This document shows, one piece after another, positions 39,953-48,830 of a stretch of 64,000 nt of DNA; positions within the stretch are counted from its first letter, which is position 1, and the number at the start of each line of letters is the position of its first letter. Origin of the DNA: Pedobacter yulinensis. GTDB lineage: Bacteria; Bacteroidota; Bacteroidia; Sphingobacteriales; Sphingobacteriaceae. A program made the translations under genes and the position numbers. The stretch covers positions 434,001 to 498,000 of the forward strand of contig NZ_KZ686269.1 in the NCBI RefSeq assembly GCF_003029735.1. The letters are read 5' to 3'. Under the pieces are notes generated by a model. The model worked only from the letters and a program-made list of their open reading frames with translations, made no database searches and was not told where the DNA came from.

Positions 39953-41458
39953 ATGCAAAAACGATATCTTTCTCTTTGGTTCCCTTATTTAATGCCTGAC
40001 TGGTATTGCATGCGCCGGCCTGATCTACGCGGTACGGCTTTCGCATTTGCTAACCTGATACGCGGCAGGAAGATCGTCACCATGATCAGTGCAGCGGCGG
40101 CAGACCGGGGCATTGCTGCCAAGATGACCGTAGCCGATGCCAGGGCATTGGTGCCGGACCTGGGCGTGTTTGACGAACAGCCCGGCAGAGAGGCCAGATT
40201 ATTGAAAGCCCTTGGCCGGTGGTGCATTCGTTATTCACCACTGGTGGCTACCGATCCTGCTGATGGACTGTTCCTGGATATTTCAGGCTGCAGCCATTTA
40301 TGGGGCGGTGAGGCAGCTTACCTGAACGACCTGCTGAAACGGCTGCGGGCCCCGGGCTATACCGTTTATGGTGCCATTGCAGATACGCCCGGTGCGGCCT
40401 GGGCTGTGGCCCGGTTTGGTACGCCAGATCATAATATTGTTAAAAATGGGGCACAGGCAAAGGTTTTGGTGGAATTGCCTGCTGCCGCCCTGAGGTTGGA
40501 GAAACCGCTGCTGGAACGTTTGTCGAAACTGGGCCTTGCAAAAATCGGGAGCTTTATTAATATGCCCCGAAGTGTGCTGCGCAGAAGGTTTGGCGAAGGT
40601 TTGCTCGAGCGCCTTGCCCAGGCATTGGGGCAACAGCAAGAATATCTGGATCCGGTCGTTATACCCGAACCATTCCAGGAAAGATTGCCCTGCCTGGAGC
40701 CTATTCGCACTGCCGCAGGAATTGAAATTGCAATAAAACGTTTGCTCGAAAGTTTGTGTACACAGCTGGCAGCTGAAGGTGCAGGACTGCGAAAAGGCTT
40801 GCTGACCATGTTCCGGGTTGACGGGAAATCAATCCGCACAACCATTGGTACGAACCAGCCCGTTCAGCACCAGGGACACCTTTTTAAATTATTTGAACTG
40901 AAAATACCGGCTATAGCACCTGGCATGGGTATCGAACTGTTCATCCTGGAAGCTACGCGAACAGAAAAAATGCCCATACACCTGGAAACGCTCTGGAAGG
41001 GTGGCACAGCAGCAGAAGATGCTGAAATCACATTGCTCTTAGACCGCATTGCCTGCAGGGTTGGGCCCGGCCGCATTCACCGCTATGTACCAGATGAACA
41101 TTTCTGGCCCGAACGCTCATTGAGGTTGGCAGCTTCTTTGACAGAAAAGCCAGAATTAAGCTGGCCTCTGCACCGGCCTCGCCCTACCCAACTGCTTACT
41201 GTACCTGAAAAAATTGAGGTCACGGCCCCCATACCTGACTATCCGCCCATGCTGTTCCGTTACCAGGGCAAAACCCATGAAATTTGTAAAGCCGACGGGC
41301 CGGAAAGAATAGAACGGGAATGGTGGCTGGATCATGGTGAACACCGCGATTATTACCAGGTTGAAGACCGGGAAGGGCGCAGGTACTGGCTGTTCAGATC
41401 GGGTCATTATAAAGGCGATTCCCGCAATCAATGGTTTATTCATGGTTTTTTTGCTTAA
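39953..41458 (+). CDS. imuB: ImuB, Y-family DNA polymerase-like adaptor
   Basis: At 501 residues this is the Y-family polymerase homologue that in the imu cassette bridges the beta clamp and DnaE2. The palm and fingers are visible (YLSLWFPYLMPDWYC, FAFANLIRGRKIV, ADARALVPDLGVFDEQPG, LFLDISGCSHLWGGEAAYL), as are the helix-hairpin-helix segment (LAKIGSFINMPRSVL) and the little-finger region. The canonical acidic triad of active Y-family enzymes is not fully conserved (DGLFLDISGC keeps one Asp), consistent with ImuB being non-catalytic. dnaE2 follows after ten bases. Confidence 0.9.
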   Translation: MQKRYLSLWFPYLMPDWYCMRRPDLRGTAFAFANLIRGRKIVTMISAAAADRGIAAKMTVADARALVPDLGVFDEQPGREARLLKALGRWCIRYSPLVATDPADGLFLDISGCSHLWGGEAAYLNDLLKRLRAPGYTVYGAIADTPGAAWAVARFGTPDHNIVKNGAQAKVLVELPAAALRLEKPLLERLSKLGLAKIGSFINMPRSVLRRRFGEGLLERLAQALGQQQEYLDPVVIPEPFQERLPCLEPIRTAAGIEIAIKRLLESLCTQLAAEGAGLRKGLLTMFRVDGKSIRTTIGTNQPVQHQGHLFKLFELKIPAIAPGMGIELFILEATRTEKMPIHLETLWKGGTAAEDAEITLLLDRIACRVGPGRIHRYVPDEHFWPERSLRLAASLTEKPELSWPLHRPRPTQLLTVPEKIEVTAPIPDYPPMLFRYQGKTHEICKADGPERIEREWWLDHGEHRDYYQVEDREGRRYWLFRSGHYKGDSRNQWFIHGFFA

Positions 41459-41468
41459 CACCAAACAA

Positions 41469-44400
41469 ATGCGGTATACAGAGTTGCAGGTAACGACCAA
41501 TTTCAGTTTTTTAAGGGGAGCTTCACATCCTGAAGAACTGGTTGCCAGGGCAGATGAGCTGGGTTATGAAAAAATAGCCATAACAGACCGCAATACTTTA
41601 GCCGGCGTAGTGCGGGCACATGTTGCCGCAAGGGGAAAAAATATACGCATCATTCCGGCCTGCCGGCTCGAATTGCTGGATGGCCCTCCTTTGCTTGCAT
41701 ATCCCACTAACCTCGAAGCATATAAGCGGCTTTCTGCCTTACTCACGCTGGGAAACCTCAGGGCCGAAAAAGGATCCTGCTTTTTGTATAAGGAGGATGT
41801 GTTTGCCCATGCCGCCGGCATTGAAATGGTGGCTTTGCCACCCGATACGCTGACTACCGTTTTTGATTTTGAGCTCTCTTTTAAGGAACATCTTAAGCAA
41901 TACAAGGCTGCCTTTGGCACTGCGCTTTCTTTGGCGGCCATTCGCAGTTATACCGGCGACGATCAAAAGCGATTATTCAGGCTGGACCAACTGGCCAATG
42001 AACTTGGCATCCCGCTGGTAGCCTGTAATGATGTGTTGTATCATGTTCCCGAAAGGAGGGAGTTACAGGATATCCTGACATGCGTGCGTGAAAAATGCAC
42101 CATTTATACCGCAGGATTCAGGTTAAACAGCAATGCAGAACGTTACCTGAAATTACCTGCAGAGATGGAACGCCTTTTTGCCGCCTATCCCAAGGCTCTT
42201 GAAAAAGCGGTCCGCCTCGGAGCGGCCTGTACTTTCTCTCTTGATGAGCTTAAATACGTTTATCCGCGTGAGATTACCAGCAAAGGGCGTACACCCCAGG
42301 AAGAACTGGTGCACCTGGCCTGGAAAGGTGCGGAAGAAAGATACGGGAAAAAAATACCGGAAAAAATTGATCGCGCCATTCGGTATGAGCTGAATTTCAT
42401 GGAACAAATGAATTATGCATCTTATTTCCTGACGGTGTATGATATTGTGCGTTTCGCAAGGGAAAAAGGAATTCTTTGTCAGGGAAGAGGGTCTGCCGCC
42501 AATTCTACCGTTTGTTACTGCCTGGGTATCACCTCTGTAAACCCTGATGAATTTGATCTTCTATTTGAACGTTTTGTTTCCTCAGCACGAAATGAGCCTC
42601 CCGATATTGATGTTGATTTTGAGCATGAGCGCCGGGAAGAGGTTATTCAGTATATCTACAATAAATACGGGCGCGGCCGCGCTGCAATCGTTGCAACCGT
42701 GACACAATTGCACCAGAAAGGCGCTATCCGGGATGTGGGTAAGGCCATGGGCCTCTCTGTCGATACAGTTAACCGCCTGAGCGGCGCGATCTGGGAATTT
42801 ACTGATGAGTGGTTTGAAGAGGAAAGGCTGGTAGAGCAGGGCCTGAACCCGGCCGATCCGCATCTGCGCAAGGTATTGCAACTAACTGGTCAAATGATCG
42901 GTTTTCCGAGGCAACTGGGTCAGCATACAGGCGGATTCATCATTACTGAAGGTAAACTCAGCGACCTTTGCCCCATCATTAATGCCAGGATGGAAGACAG
43001 GACCAATATTGAATGGAACAAGGATGATATCGAAGCGCTCGGGTTTTTGAAGATAGATGTGCTGGGACTAGGCATGCTGACCTGTATCAGGAAGGCATTC
43101 GATCTGGTCAAAGTCCATTACGGCCGCGATCTGACCCTGGCCAATATTCAACAAGATAACCGGGTTTATGACATGATCTGTAAGGCCGATACCATTGGTG
43201 TATTCCAGATTGAAAGCAGGGCACAGCAGTCCATGCTGCCGCGGCTGCGGCCAAGAGTGTTTTATGACCTGGTCATTGAAGTCGCCATTGTACGGCCAGG
43301 CCCTATCCAGGGAGATATGGTACACCCTTACCTGCGACGCCGAAATAAGGAAGAAGAGGTCACTTATCCGTCTGCTGAACTGGAGGAAATCCTGCACCGC
43401 ACGCTTGGCGTTCCGCTGTTCCAGGAACAGGCCATGAAAATAGCCATTGTGGGCGCTGGTTTTACACCTGCAGAAGCCGATGAACTGCGGCGAAGTATGG
43501 CCACCTTCAAATTTAAAGGCCTGGTGAACCAGTTCGAAGAAAAGCTGGTCAAGGGCATGCTGGATAAAGGGTATTCAGAAGATTTTGCCAGGAAAATATT
43601 CAGGCAACTGGAAGGTTTTGGCAGCTATGGTTTCCCGGAAAGCCATGCGGCCAGTTTTGCACTCCTTGTGTATGTATCCTGCTGGCTTAAATGTTTTTAT
43701 CCGGATGTTTTCGCTGCAGCTTTGCTGAACAGCATGCCTATGGGTTTTTACCAACCTGCACAGATCGTTATAGATGCACGCAAGCATGGTGTTGAAGTAC
43801 GCGCAGCAGATGTAAACCACTCAGCCTGGGATAACTCGCTCGAAGAACTGACCGGAAAGAGCCGGGCCATCAGGCTGGGATTCAGACAGATCAAGGGTAT
43901 GCCGCAGGAAGATGCCGATATTCTGGTGCACAACCGCGGCCGGGGGTACGCTGCGGTAACGGCGCTTCGTGATGCGGGTGTGAGCCAGGCCACTCTTGAA
44001 AAATTGGCTGATGCCGATGCCTTCCGTTCCATTGGCCTGGACCGCAGGCGTGCTTTGTGGGAAGTCTCTGCCTTGCATGACCGTCCAATTGCCTTGTTTG
44101 AAGGCCAGGAATCGGAGAGTGCGCAAGAAGGGCAGATCGAATTACCGCTGATGCGCAGTTCAGAACATGTGGTTCAGGATTATGCCAGTACATCACTTTC
44201 CCTGAAGGCGCACCCCGTAAGTTTTGTGCGCGGGGAGCTGGAAATGCTGCACATCAGGTCTACCCGCGAAACCAATGAAACCAAAGACGGCCTGATGGTT
44301 AAAGTGGCAGGCCTGGTGCTGGTCAGGCAACGGCCTGGCACTGCAGGAGGTGTTTGTTTCATTACCATAGAAGATGAGACCGGTTTCAGTAACCTGGTGG

Positions 44401-44690
44401 TGTTTGAAAGCCTGTTCACCAAATACCGCAAAGAAATTCTTCAGGCTAAACTGCTTATGGTAGAAGGGAAACTTCAACGGGAAGGGGAGGTGGTCCATGT
44501 CATTGTAAGGCGATGTTTTGACCTGACCAGGCTGCTGCGTAAAATGACGACCATAGAAACCGACCACCAGCCCGTGCTTACACTTTCCAGGGCTGACGAG
44601 CGTTCCCCATATCCTGCAACGAACAAACGTACCCAGGTGCGGCATACCCCAGATGACGATGTTTTTCCCAATGCAAGGAATTTCAGGTAA
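41469..44690 (+). CDS. dnaE2: Error-prone DNA polymerase III alpha subunit
   Basis: Start 41469 (MRYTELQVTTNFSFLRGASHPEE) gives 1073 residues; longer frames overlap imuB. It is the DnaE2-type C-family polymerase that carries out damage-induced translesion synthesis with ImuA and ImuB. A PHP domain (SFLRGASHPEELVARADELGYEKIAITD) is at the start, the catalytic Asp pair lies in EPPDIDVDFEHERREEVIQY, and the C-terminal OB domain (VKVAGLVLVRQRPGTAGGVCFITIEDETG) ends the protein. It has no exonuclease, as expected. It is the last gene of the imu operon. Confidence 0.95.
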   Translation: MRYTELQVTTNFSFLRGASHPEELVARADELGYEKIAITDRNTLAGVVRAHVAARGKNIRIIPACRLELLDGPPLLAYPTNLEAYKRLSALLTLGNLRAEKGSCFLYKEDVFAHAAGIEMVALPPDTLTTVFDFELSFKEHLKQYKAAFGTALSLAAIRSYTGDDQKRLFRLDQLANELGIPLVACNDVLYHVPERRELQDILTCVREKCTIYTAGFRLNSNAERYLKLPAEMERLFAAYPKALEKAVRLGAACTFSLDELKYVYPREITSKGRTPQEELVHLAWKGAEERYGKKIPEKIDRAIRYELNFMEQMNYASYFLTVYDIVRFAREKGILCQGRGSAANSTVCYCLGITSVNPDEFDLLFERFVSSARNEPPDIDVDFEHERREEVIQYIYNKYGRGRAAIVATVTQLHQKGAIRDVGKAMGLSVDTVNRLSGAIWEFTDEWFEEERLVEQGLNPADPHLRKVLQLTGQMIGFPRQLGQHTGGFIITEGKLSDLCPIINARMEDRTNIEWNKDDIEALGFLKIDVLGLGMLTCIRKAFDLVKVHYGRDLTLANIQQDNRVYDMICKADTIGVFQIESRAQQSMLPRLRPRVFYDLVIEVAIVRPGPIQGDMVHPYLRRRNKEEEVTYPSAELEEILHRTLGVPLFQEQAMKIAIVGAGFTPAEADELRRSMATFKFKGLVNQFEEKLVKGMLDKGYSEDFARKIFRQLEGFGSYGFPESHAASFALLVYVSCWLKCFYPDVFAAALLNSMPMGFYQPAQIVIDARKHGVEVRAADVNHSAWDNSLEELTGKSRAIRLGFRQIKGMPQEDADILVHNRGRGYAAVTALRDAGVSQATLEKLADADAFRSIGLDRRRALWEVSALHDRPIALFEGQESESAQEGQIELPLMRSSEHVVQDYASTSLSLKAHPVSFVRGELEMLHIRSTRETNETKDGLMVKVAGLVLVRQRPGTAGGVCFITIEDETGFSNLVVFESLFTKYRKEILQAKLLMVEGKLQREGEVVHVIVRRCFDLTRLLRKMTTIETDHQPVLTLSRADERSPYPATNKRTQVRHTPDDDVFPNARNFR

Positions 44691-44721
44691 ATAAAAATTA
44701 GGGTAAAAGATCATTTTAGTG

Positions 44722-44750
44722 TTGTGCTAAATCGAATTATTATTAATTTG
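44722..44750 (+). promoter_or_regulatory. Possible promoter of the DUF4965-type gene
   Basis: TTG (44722-44724), eighteen bases, TTAATTTG (44743-44750), seven of eight to TAnnTTTG. It is 60 bases before the start codon. Confidence 0.45.
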
Positions 44751-44809
44751 CTTATTCAAGTTTCCCCGAGCGGGAAAACTGAAACACATAACCAATAAAC
44801 CTAAGAGAT

Positions 44810-47311
44810 ATGAGCACACCCCTTACCCCGTTGCCCGGACCATCAAATCTTTCCAACTTATACCGCAACACGCTGCAACTTGTTTGTCTGCTGCTGCTGT
44901 ATGGCCTGAGTACAGCTGCGCAGGTCACCAAAGCGCCGGCCTATCCTTTAATTACACACAATCCTTACCTGAGTATCTGGTCTAATTCAGACACACTCAG
45001 TGCGGTGCCCACCAAACACTGGACCGGTACGCCGCATTCACTGATCGGCCTGCTGCAGGTAGACGGCGCTAATTACCGCTTTCTGGGTAAGGAACCTGAA
45101 CGCTTCCGGACCATTCTGCCCGCTTCAGATGAGGTATCCTATACCGTCAGTTACACAGAAACTGAACCCAGGAACAACTGGACAGACAATGACTTTGATG
45201 CTGCCGGCTGGAAAACGGGAAAATCGCCCATTGGCGATAATACCGGAACCGATAAAACCATCTGGAAAACGCGGGACATCTGGATCAGGCGAACATTTCA
45301 TATCGAGGATTTAAATACCATTAAAGACCCGTTGCTGAAAATATCGCACGACGACGACGCGGAGTTTTGGCTGAACGGCAGGAAAATCTACAGCAAAAAG
45401 GGCGTGACGAACGATTATGGCTTGATCGCCTTTGACCCGGGTAAACTGAAAACAGGCGAGAATGTCCTGGCCATCCATGTGGTTAATACCGGCGGCGGCG
45501 CCCGCGCCGATGCTGGTATCGCCGAACGCGAGCCGGCAAACACGGCCTTTGACCGGGTAGCCAAACAGACGTCCGTGCAGGTATCGGCCACCCAGACCCG
45601 GTATACCTTTACGGCTGGCGGCGTAGCGCTCGACCTGACCTTTACCTCGCCGTTGCTGCTCGATAACCTTGCACAGCTTTCCAGGCCAATCAGTTACGTG
45701 AGTTATGCGGTACGCGCGGTCGATGGGAAGGTGCATAACGTTAAAGTACTGACCAGTGTATCTACAGATATCACCGTCAACAAAGCCCTGCAGCCTGTAC
45801 AGGCCACATCAGTTCGAACTGCCGCATTCTCTGCTTTAAAGGCCGGCAGCCAGGAACAAAAGGTGCTTGGCAAAAAGGGCGATGATATGCGCATTGACTG
45901 GGGTTATCTTTACATTGCCGCTCCTAATGGCGCCGGCACCCAGCAATACGTTAGTACAGAAAAAAAGGCTCTAAGTTCTTTTGCCAATAAAAACTTCAAA
46001 ACCCAGGCCTCTGCCGGAACCAAGCTGGCACTCAATACTGTCTTTTCGTTCGGTAAAACGGGCAGCAAACCTGTTGCACGTTTCCTGGCTATTGGTTATG
46101 ATGAAGTGCAGTCGATCCAGTATTTTGGAAAAAACCTCCGGCCCTGGTGGAACCGCAAAGGCGATAAAACCATGCAGTCTGAGCTGGCTGCAGCCATTCG
46201 CGACTATGCCAAAGTAAAGACGGCCTGCAATAATTTCGACATGAAATTGTATGCAGACGCCCGCAAATCTGGGGGTACACCATACGCCGACCTCTGTGCC
46301 CTGGCTTACCGGCAGAGCATTGCTGCCCACCAACTGGTCGAGAGCCCGCGTGGTGAATTGCTTTGGTTCTCGAAAGAAAACTTCAGCGGCGGTTTTATCA
46401 ATACCGTTGATGTGACGTATCCGTCTGCACCGCTCTTCCTGATCTACAATCCGAAACTGATGGAAGGTATGTTAAATGGTATTTTTTATTACAGCGAAAG
46501 CGGAAAATACGATAAGGATTACGCTGCGCATGACCTGGGCACTTATCCTTTTGCAAACGGACAGACGTACGGCGAAGACATGCCGGTAGAAGAGTCAGGC
46601 AATATGATCATACTAACCGCGGCGATTGCAAAAATGGAAGGCAATGCGGCCTACGCTAAAAAACACTGGAATATTTTAACCCGCTGGGCAAAATACCTGA
46701 CCCGCGAAGGCTTTGATCCGAAAAACCAGTTGTGTACAGACGATTTTGCCGGACACTTAGCCCGGAATGCAAATTTATCGGTCAAAGCGATCATGGGCAT
46801 AGCGTGTTACGCCCAGCTGGCAGAGCAACTTGGTTATACCGATGTGGCCCGAACCTACCGGCGTACTGCACTGGATATGGCCGCCAAATGGCAGGAAATG
46901 GCAAAAGATGGTGATCATTACAGCCTGACATTCAGCGATAAAAGAACATGGAGCCAGAAGTACAACCTGGTTTGGGACAAAGTGCTCAACCTGGGCATCT
47001 TTCCGCAAGAGGTTTTTGATACCGAAACCGCTTATTACCTTAAAAAGCAACGCGAATACGGATTGCCGCTCGACAGCAGGAAGACTTACACCAAATCTGA
47101 CTGGATCTTGTGGACCGCAACATTCGCGCCCGCGCCAGAACAATTCGAGGCCCTTGTAAAACCGGTGCACAGTTACATGCGCGAAACAACAAGCCGTGTT
47201 CCCCTGTCTGACTGGCATGAAACAACAAACGGTAAACAGGTTGGTTTCCAGGCGCGAAGCGTGGTAGGCGGCTATTTCATGAAAATGCTTTTTGATAAAA
47301 GCAGGAAATAA
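44810..47311 (+). CDS. GtaA-type glutaminase/glycosidase-like protein (DUF4964-DUF5127-DUF4965)
   Basis: The 833-residue exported protein starts with a hydrophobic signal (LQLVCLLLLYGLSTAAQ). An opening DUF4964-like segment (APAYPLITHNPYLSIWSNSDTLSAVPTKHW) leads to a beta-sandwich module (FRTILPASDEVSYTV, DIWIRRTFHIED) and then DUF4965 and the (alpha/alpha) DUF1793 region (YPSAPLFLIYNPKLMEGML, VEESGNMIILTAAIAKMEG, NLVWDKVLNLGIFPQEVF). Fungal GtaA glutaminase and several bacterial members share this architecture; some members may instead be glycosidases. It stands alone with a good terminator. Confidence 0.85.
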   Translation: MSTPLTPLPGPSNLSNLYRNTLQLVCLLLLYGLSTAAQVTKAPAYPLITHNPYLSIWSNSDTLSAVPTKHWTGTPHSLIGLLQVDGANYRFLGKEPERFRTILPASDEVSYTVSYTETEPRNNWTDNDFDAAGWKTGKSPIGDNTGTDKTIWKTRDIWIRRTFHIEDLNTIKDPLLKISHDDDAEFWLNGRKIYSKKGVTNDYGLIAFDPGKLKTGENVLAIHVVNTGGGARADAGIAEREPANTAFDRVAKQTSVQVSATQTRYTFTAGGVALDLTFTSPLLLDNLAQLSRPISYVSYAVRAVDGKVHNVKVLTSVSTDITVNKALQPVQATSVRTAAFSALKAGSQEQKVLGKKGDDMRIDWGYLYIAAPNGAGTQQYVSTEKKALSSFANKNFKTQASAGTKLALNTVFSFGKTGSKPVARFLAIGYDEVQSIQYFGKNLRPWWNRKGDKTMQSELAAAIRDYAKVKTACNNFDMKLYADARKSGGTPYADLCALAYRQSIAAHQLVESPRGELLWFSKENFSGGFINTVDVTYPSAPLFLIYNPKLMEGMLNGIFYYSESGKYDKDYAAHDLGTYPFANGQTYGEDMPVEESGNMIILTAAIAKMEGNAAYAKKHWNILTRWAKYLTREGFDPKNQLCTDDFAGHLARNANLSVKAIMGIACYAQLAEQLGYTDVARTYRRTALDMAAKWQEMAKDGDHYSLTFSDKRTWSQKYNLVWDKVLNLGIFPQEVFDTETAYYLKKQREYGLPLDSRKTYTKSDWILWTATFAPAPEQFEALVKPVHSYMRETTSRVPLSDWHETTNGKQVGFQARSVVGGYFMKMLFDKSRK

Positions 47312-47353
47312 CCCGGCTGTTTCAGCCCCAGGGTCCCGGCAGCATAGGGCCTG

Positions 47354-47383
47354 AAAAAGCAGCGTCTAAGCGCTGCTTTTTTT
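47354..47383 (+). terminator. Terminator of the DUF4965-type gene
   Basis: AAAAAGCAGCG (47354-47364) and CGCTGCTTTTT (47371-47381) with a six-base loop, then more T. Confidence 0.85.
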
Positions 47384-47438
47384 ATGGATTATACATGCTT
47401 AATTGAGAAAGGGCCGCTGACGCAAGCTCCTATAACTT

Positions 47439-47486
47439 ACGTGGAACAACCACGTGCTGTGGGGGCAACCGCTTAGGTCGGTAGCC
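47439..47486. other. Two adjacent stem-loops, possible structured RNA
   Basis: First stem ACGTGG/CCACGT (47439-47444 and 47450-47455, five-base loop). Second stem GGC-A-ACCG / CGGT-A-GCC (47464-47471 and 47479-47486, seven-base loop) with a symmetrical A-A mismatch. There is no coding frame here, and the promoter of the following gene lies further right. I do not recognise a known RNA family; a small RNA is possible. Confidence 0.35.
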
Positions 47487-47524
47487 TGGCTGTGAATTAA
47501 CCGTAAATTATTTTACAGGTAATG

Positions 47525-47552
47525 TTGTGCTGAAATTAATTCTATACTTTTG
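47525..47552 (+). promoter_or_regulatory. Promoter of STN-like paralogue 2
   Basis: TTG (47525-47527), seventeen bases, TACTTTTG (47545-47552), a perfect TAnnTTTG element, 53 bases before the start codon. Confidence 0.65.
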
Positions 47553-47604
47553 AAAGAATTTCGAAATCATCCCGAGGAAACTTACTTGATTAATCGGAAT
47601 CTGA

Positions 47605-47937
47605 ATGAACCTCTACGGGAAAATCGCGTTAACGCTTCTGCCGGCCTTCTGGCATTTTCAAACGCAAGACAACGAAAAATCATCCCTGCTTAGTCGTAAA
47701 TTATCGTTTACAGTTCACAGGCTGGAAACGCTCGAAAGTGTATTGAACCGCGTTGAAGTTGATCTCGGCACACGCATCGGCTACAGTGCCCGGCAACTGT
47801 CGTCTTTCACGGCAAAAGCGGCAGTATACAAGGATACGCCTGTCAAAACAATCCTTGACCAGCAGTTCGCAGGAAAGTCTTTGTCGTACCGTCTGCATGG
47901 AAACCAGTTGCAGATTGTTGCCGTTGAAAAACAATAA
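47605..47937 (+). CDS. Stand-alone STN-like protein (paralogue 2)
   Basis: A 110-residue protein with a short hydrophobic N-terminus (MNLYGKIALTLLPAFW) that may be a signal peptide. The core TVHRLETLESVLNRVEVDLG then RIGYSARQL matches paralogue 1 at 12483-12812 (RVYQIETLASVVNRIEVQLG, RISYKPALL) at most positions, and the rest (TPVKTILDQQFAGKSLSYRLHGNQLQIVAVE) follows the STN pattern of helix then two strands. No receptor, anti-sigma or sigma gene is adjacent. It has a good promoter of its own. Function unknown. Confidence 0.6.
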   Translation: MNLYGKIALTLLPAFWHFQTQDNEKSSLLSRKLSFTVHRLETLESVLNRVEVDLGTRIGYSARQLSSFTAKAAVYKDTPVKTILDQQFAGKSLSYRLHGNQLQIVAVEKQ

Positions 47938-47967
47938 ACCATGTTCCGGTGTGGCCCTGAACATGGT
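47938..47967. terminator. Convergent-gene hairpin
   Basis: ACCATGTTC (47938-47946) and GAACATGGT (47959-47967), starting right after the STN-like stop codon and lying between two convergent genes. No strong T-run. Confidence 0.5.
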
Positions 47968-48000
47968 ATACTGTTCGATTGAGCTGATTGGCAGACTTGT

Positions 48001-48687
48001 TTATATTAGATCGAATGCGCGCGCATACTGCACGAGGTCGAAATAGCTGCCGATATTCAGTTTTTTCTTTATGTGTTTTCGGTGCGTTTTAACCGTCATT
48101 TCAGAAATGAAAAGCGTTTCTGCGATTTCTGCAGAGCTTTTTGACAGTGCGAAATATTTCAGGATTTCCAGTTCCCGGGGTGTAAGCCGCTCAAATTCTT
48201 CTTCATGCTGGAAACGGAATTCAACTTCTTCCTGCAGGCGGATCGCTTTGTTGCCAATGAAATGAATGGTGTCCATTGGGGAAAAGTTGCATAAAACCAG
48301 TTCCGGATTCCTGGCGTCATCCCATTTAAATATACGGGCACAGGCCATGTACCAGTTCCAGGAATCATTTCCCTGTTCTTTCAGCCGGATAAAATGGCTT
48401 GCGGTTTCTTCTACATTGTTGCTGGCAACCAGTTTTTTGATCTTGCCGGCCAGTTTCTTCGCCTCCGGCGGATGAAAGAGCTGTTCTAGTTGCTCAAAAG
48501 TAAATCCGAGGATACCATTGTTGCTGACAAGTTTGCGGTGGCCGTTTTCAGATATCCAGACAACTGTTTGTTGTTGAGCGTCGAGGAAAGTGGTCACTCC
48601 CGGAAACTTGTCGGCAATAGGCGCAAAGTCATGGATACCAGATTCCCGCTCCCGGAGGGGTAACTGTAAGGTCAATAAGTTATTCAT
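48001..48687 (-). CDS. LuxR-type transcriptional regulator
   Basis: Start 48687 (MNNLLTLQL) gives 228 residues. The C-terminal 65 are a LuxR/FixJ helix-turn-helix (LTPRELEILKYFALSKSSAEIAETL, ISEMTVKTHRKHIKKKL). The N-terminal 160 are a PAS-like sensor (KFPGVTTFLDAQQQTVVWISENG ... GFTFEQLEQLFHPPEAK ... FKWDDARNPELVLCNFSPMD). This PAS-LuxR form is common in Bacteroidota. It is a single gene; what it regulates is not evident, and neither neighbour is obviously coupled. Confidence 0.85.
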   Translation of the reverse strand: MNNLLTLQLPLRERESGIHDFAPIADKFPGVTTFLDAQQQTVVWISENGHRKLVSNNGILGFTFEQLEQLFHPPEAKKLAGKIKKLVASNNVEETASHFIRLKEQGNDSWNWYMACARIFKWDDARNPELVLCNFSPMDTIHFIGNKAIRLQEEVEFRFQHEEEFERLTPRELEILKYFALSKSSAEIAETLFISEMTVKTHRKHIKKKLNIGSYFDLVQYARAFDLI

Positions 48688-48830
48688 AGGGCAGGTAAAT
48701 GAGCACAAAAATTATTCCTAAAACGTTTTGCGAACGCGCTAATTGCTCATTATTCCAGATTTTAACCTAAATCGCAGGTTTACAGCACGGTTATTTACAG
48801 GCCGCCGTTCCCGCCATGTCAAGAGCCGGT

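Noticed and set aside
47400..47490. c-di-GMP-I (GEMM) riboswitch, suggested by GACGCAA and GGTAGCC words
   Set aside because: The GAAA tetraloop stem and conserved GGGCAAACC are missing and the order of stems does not fit.
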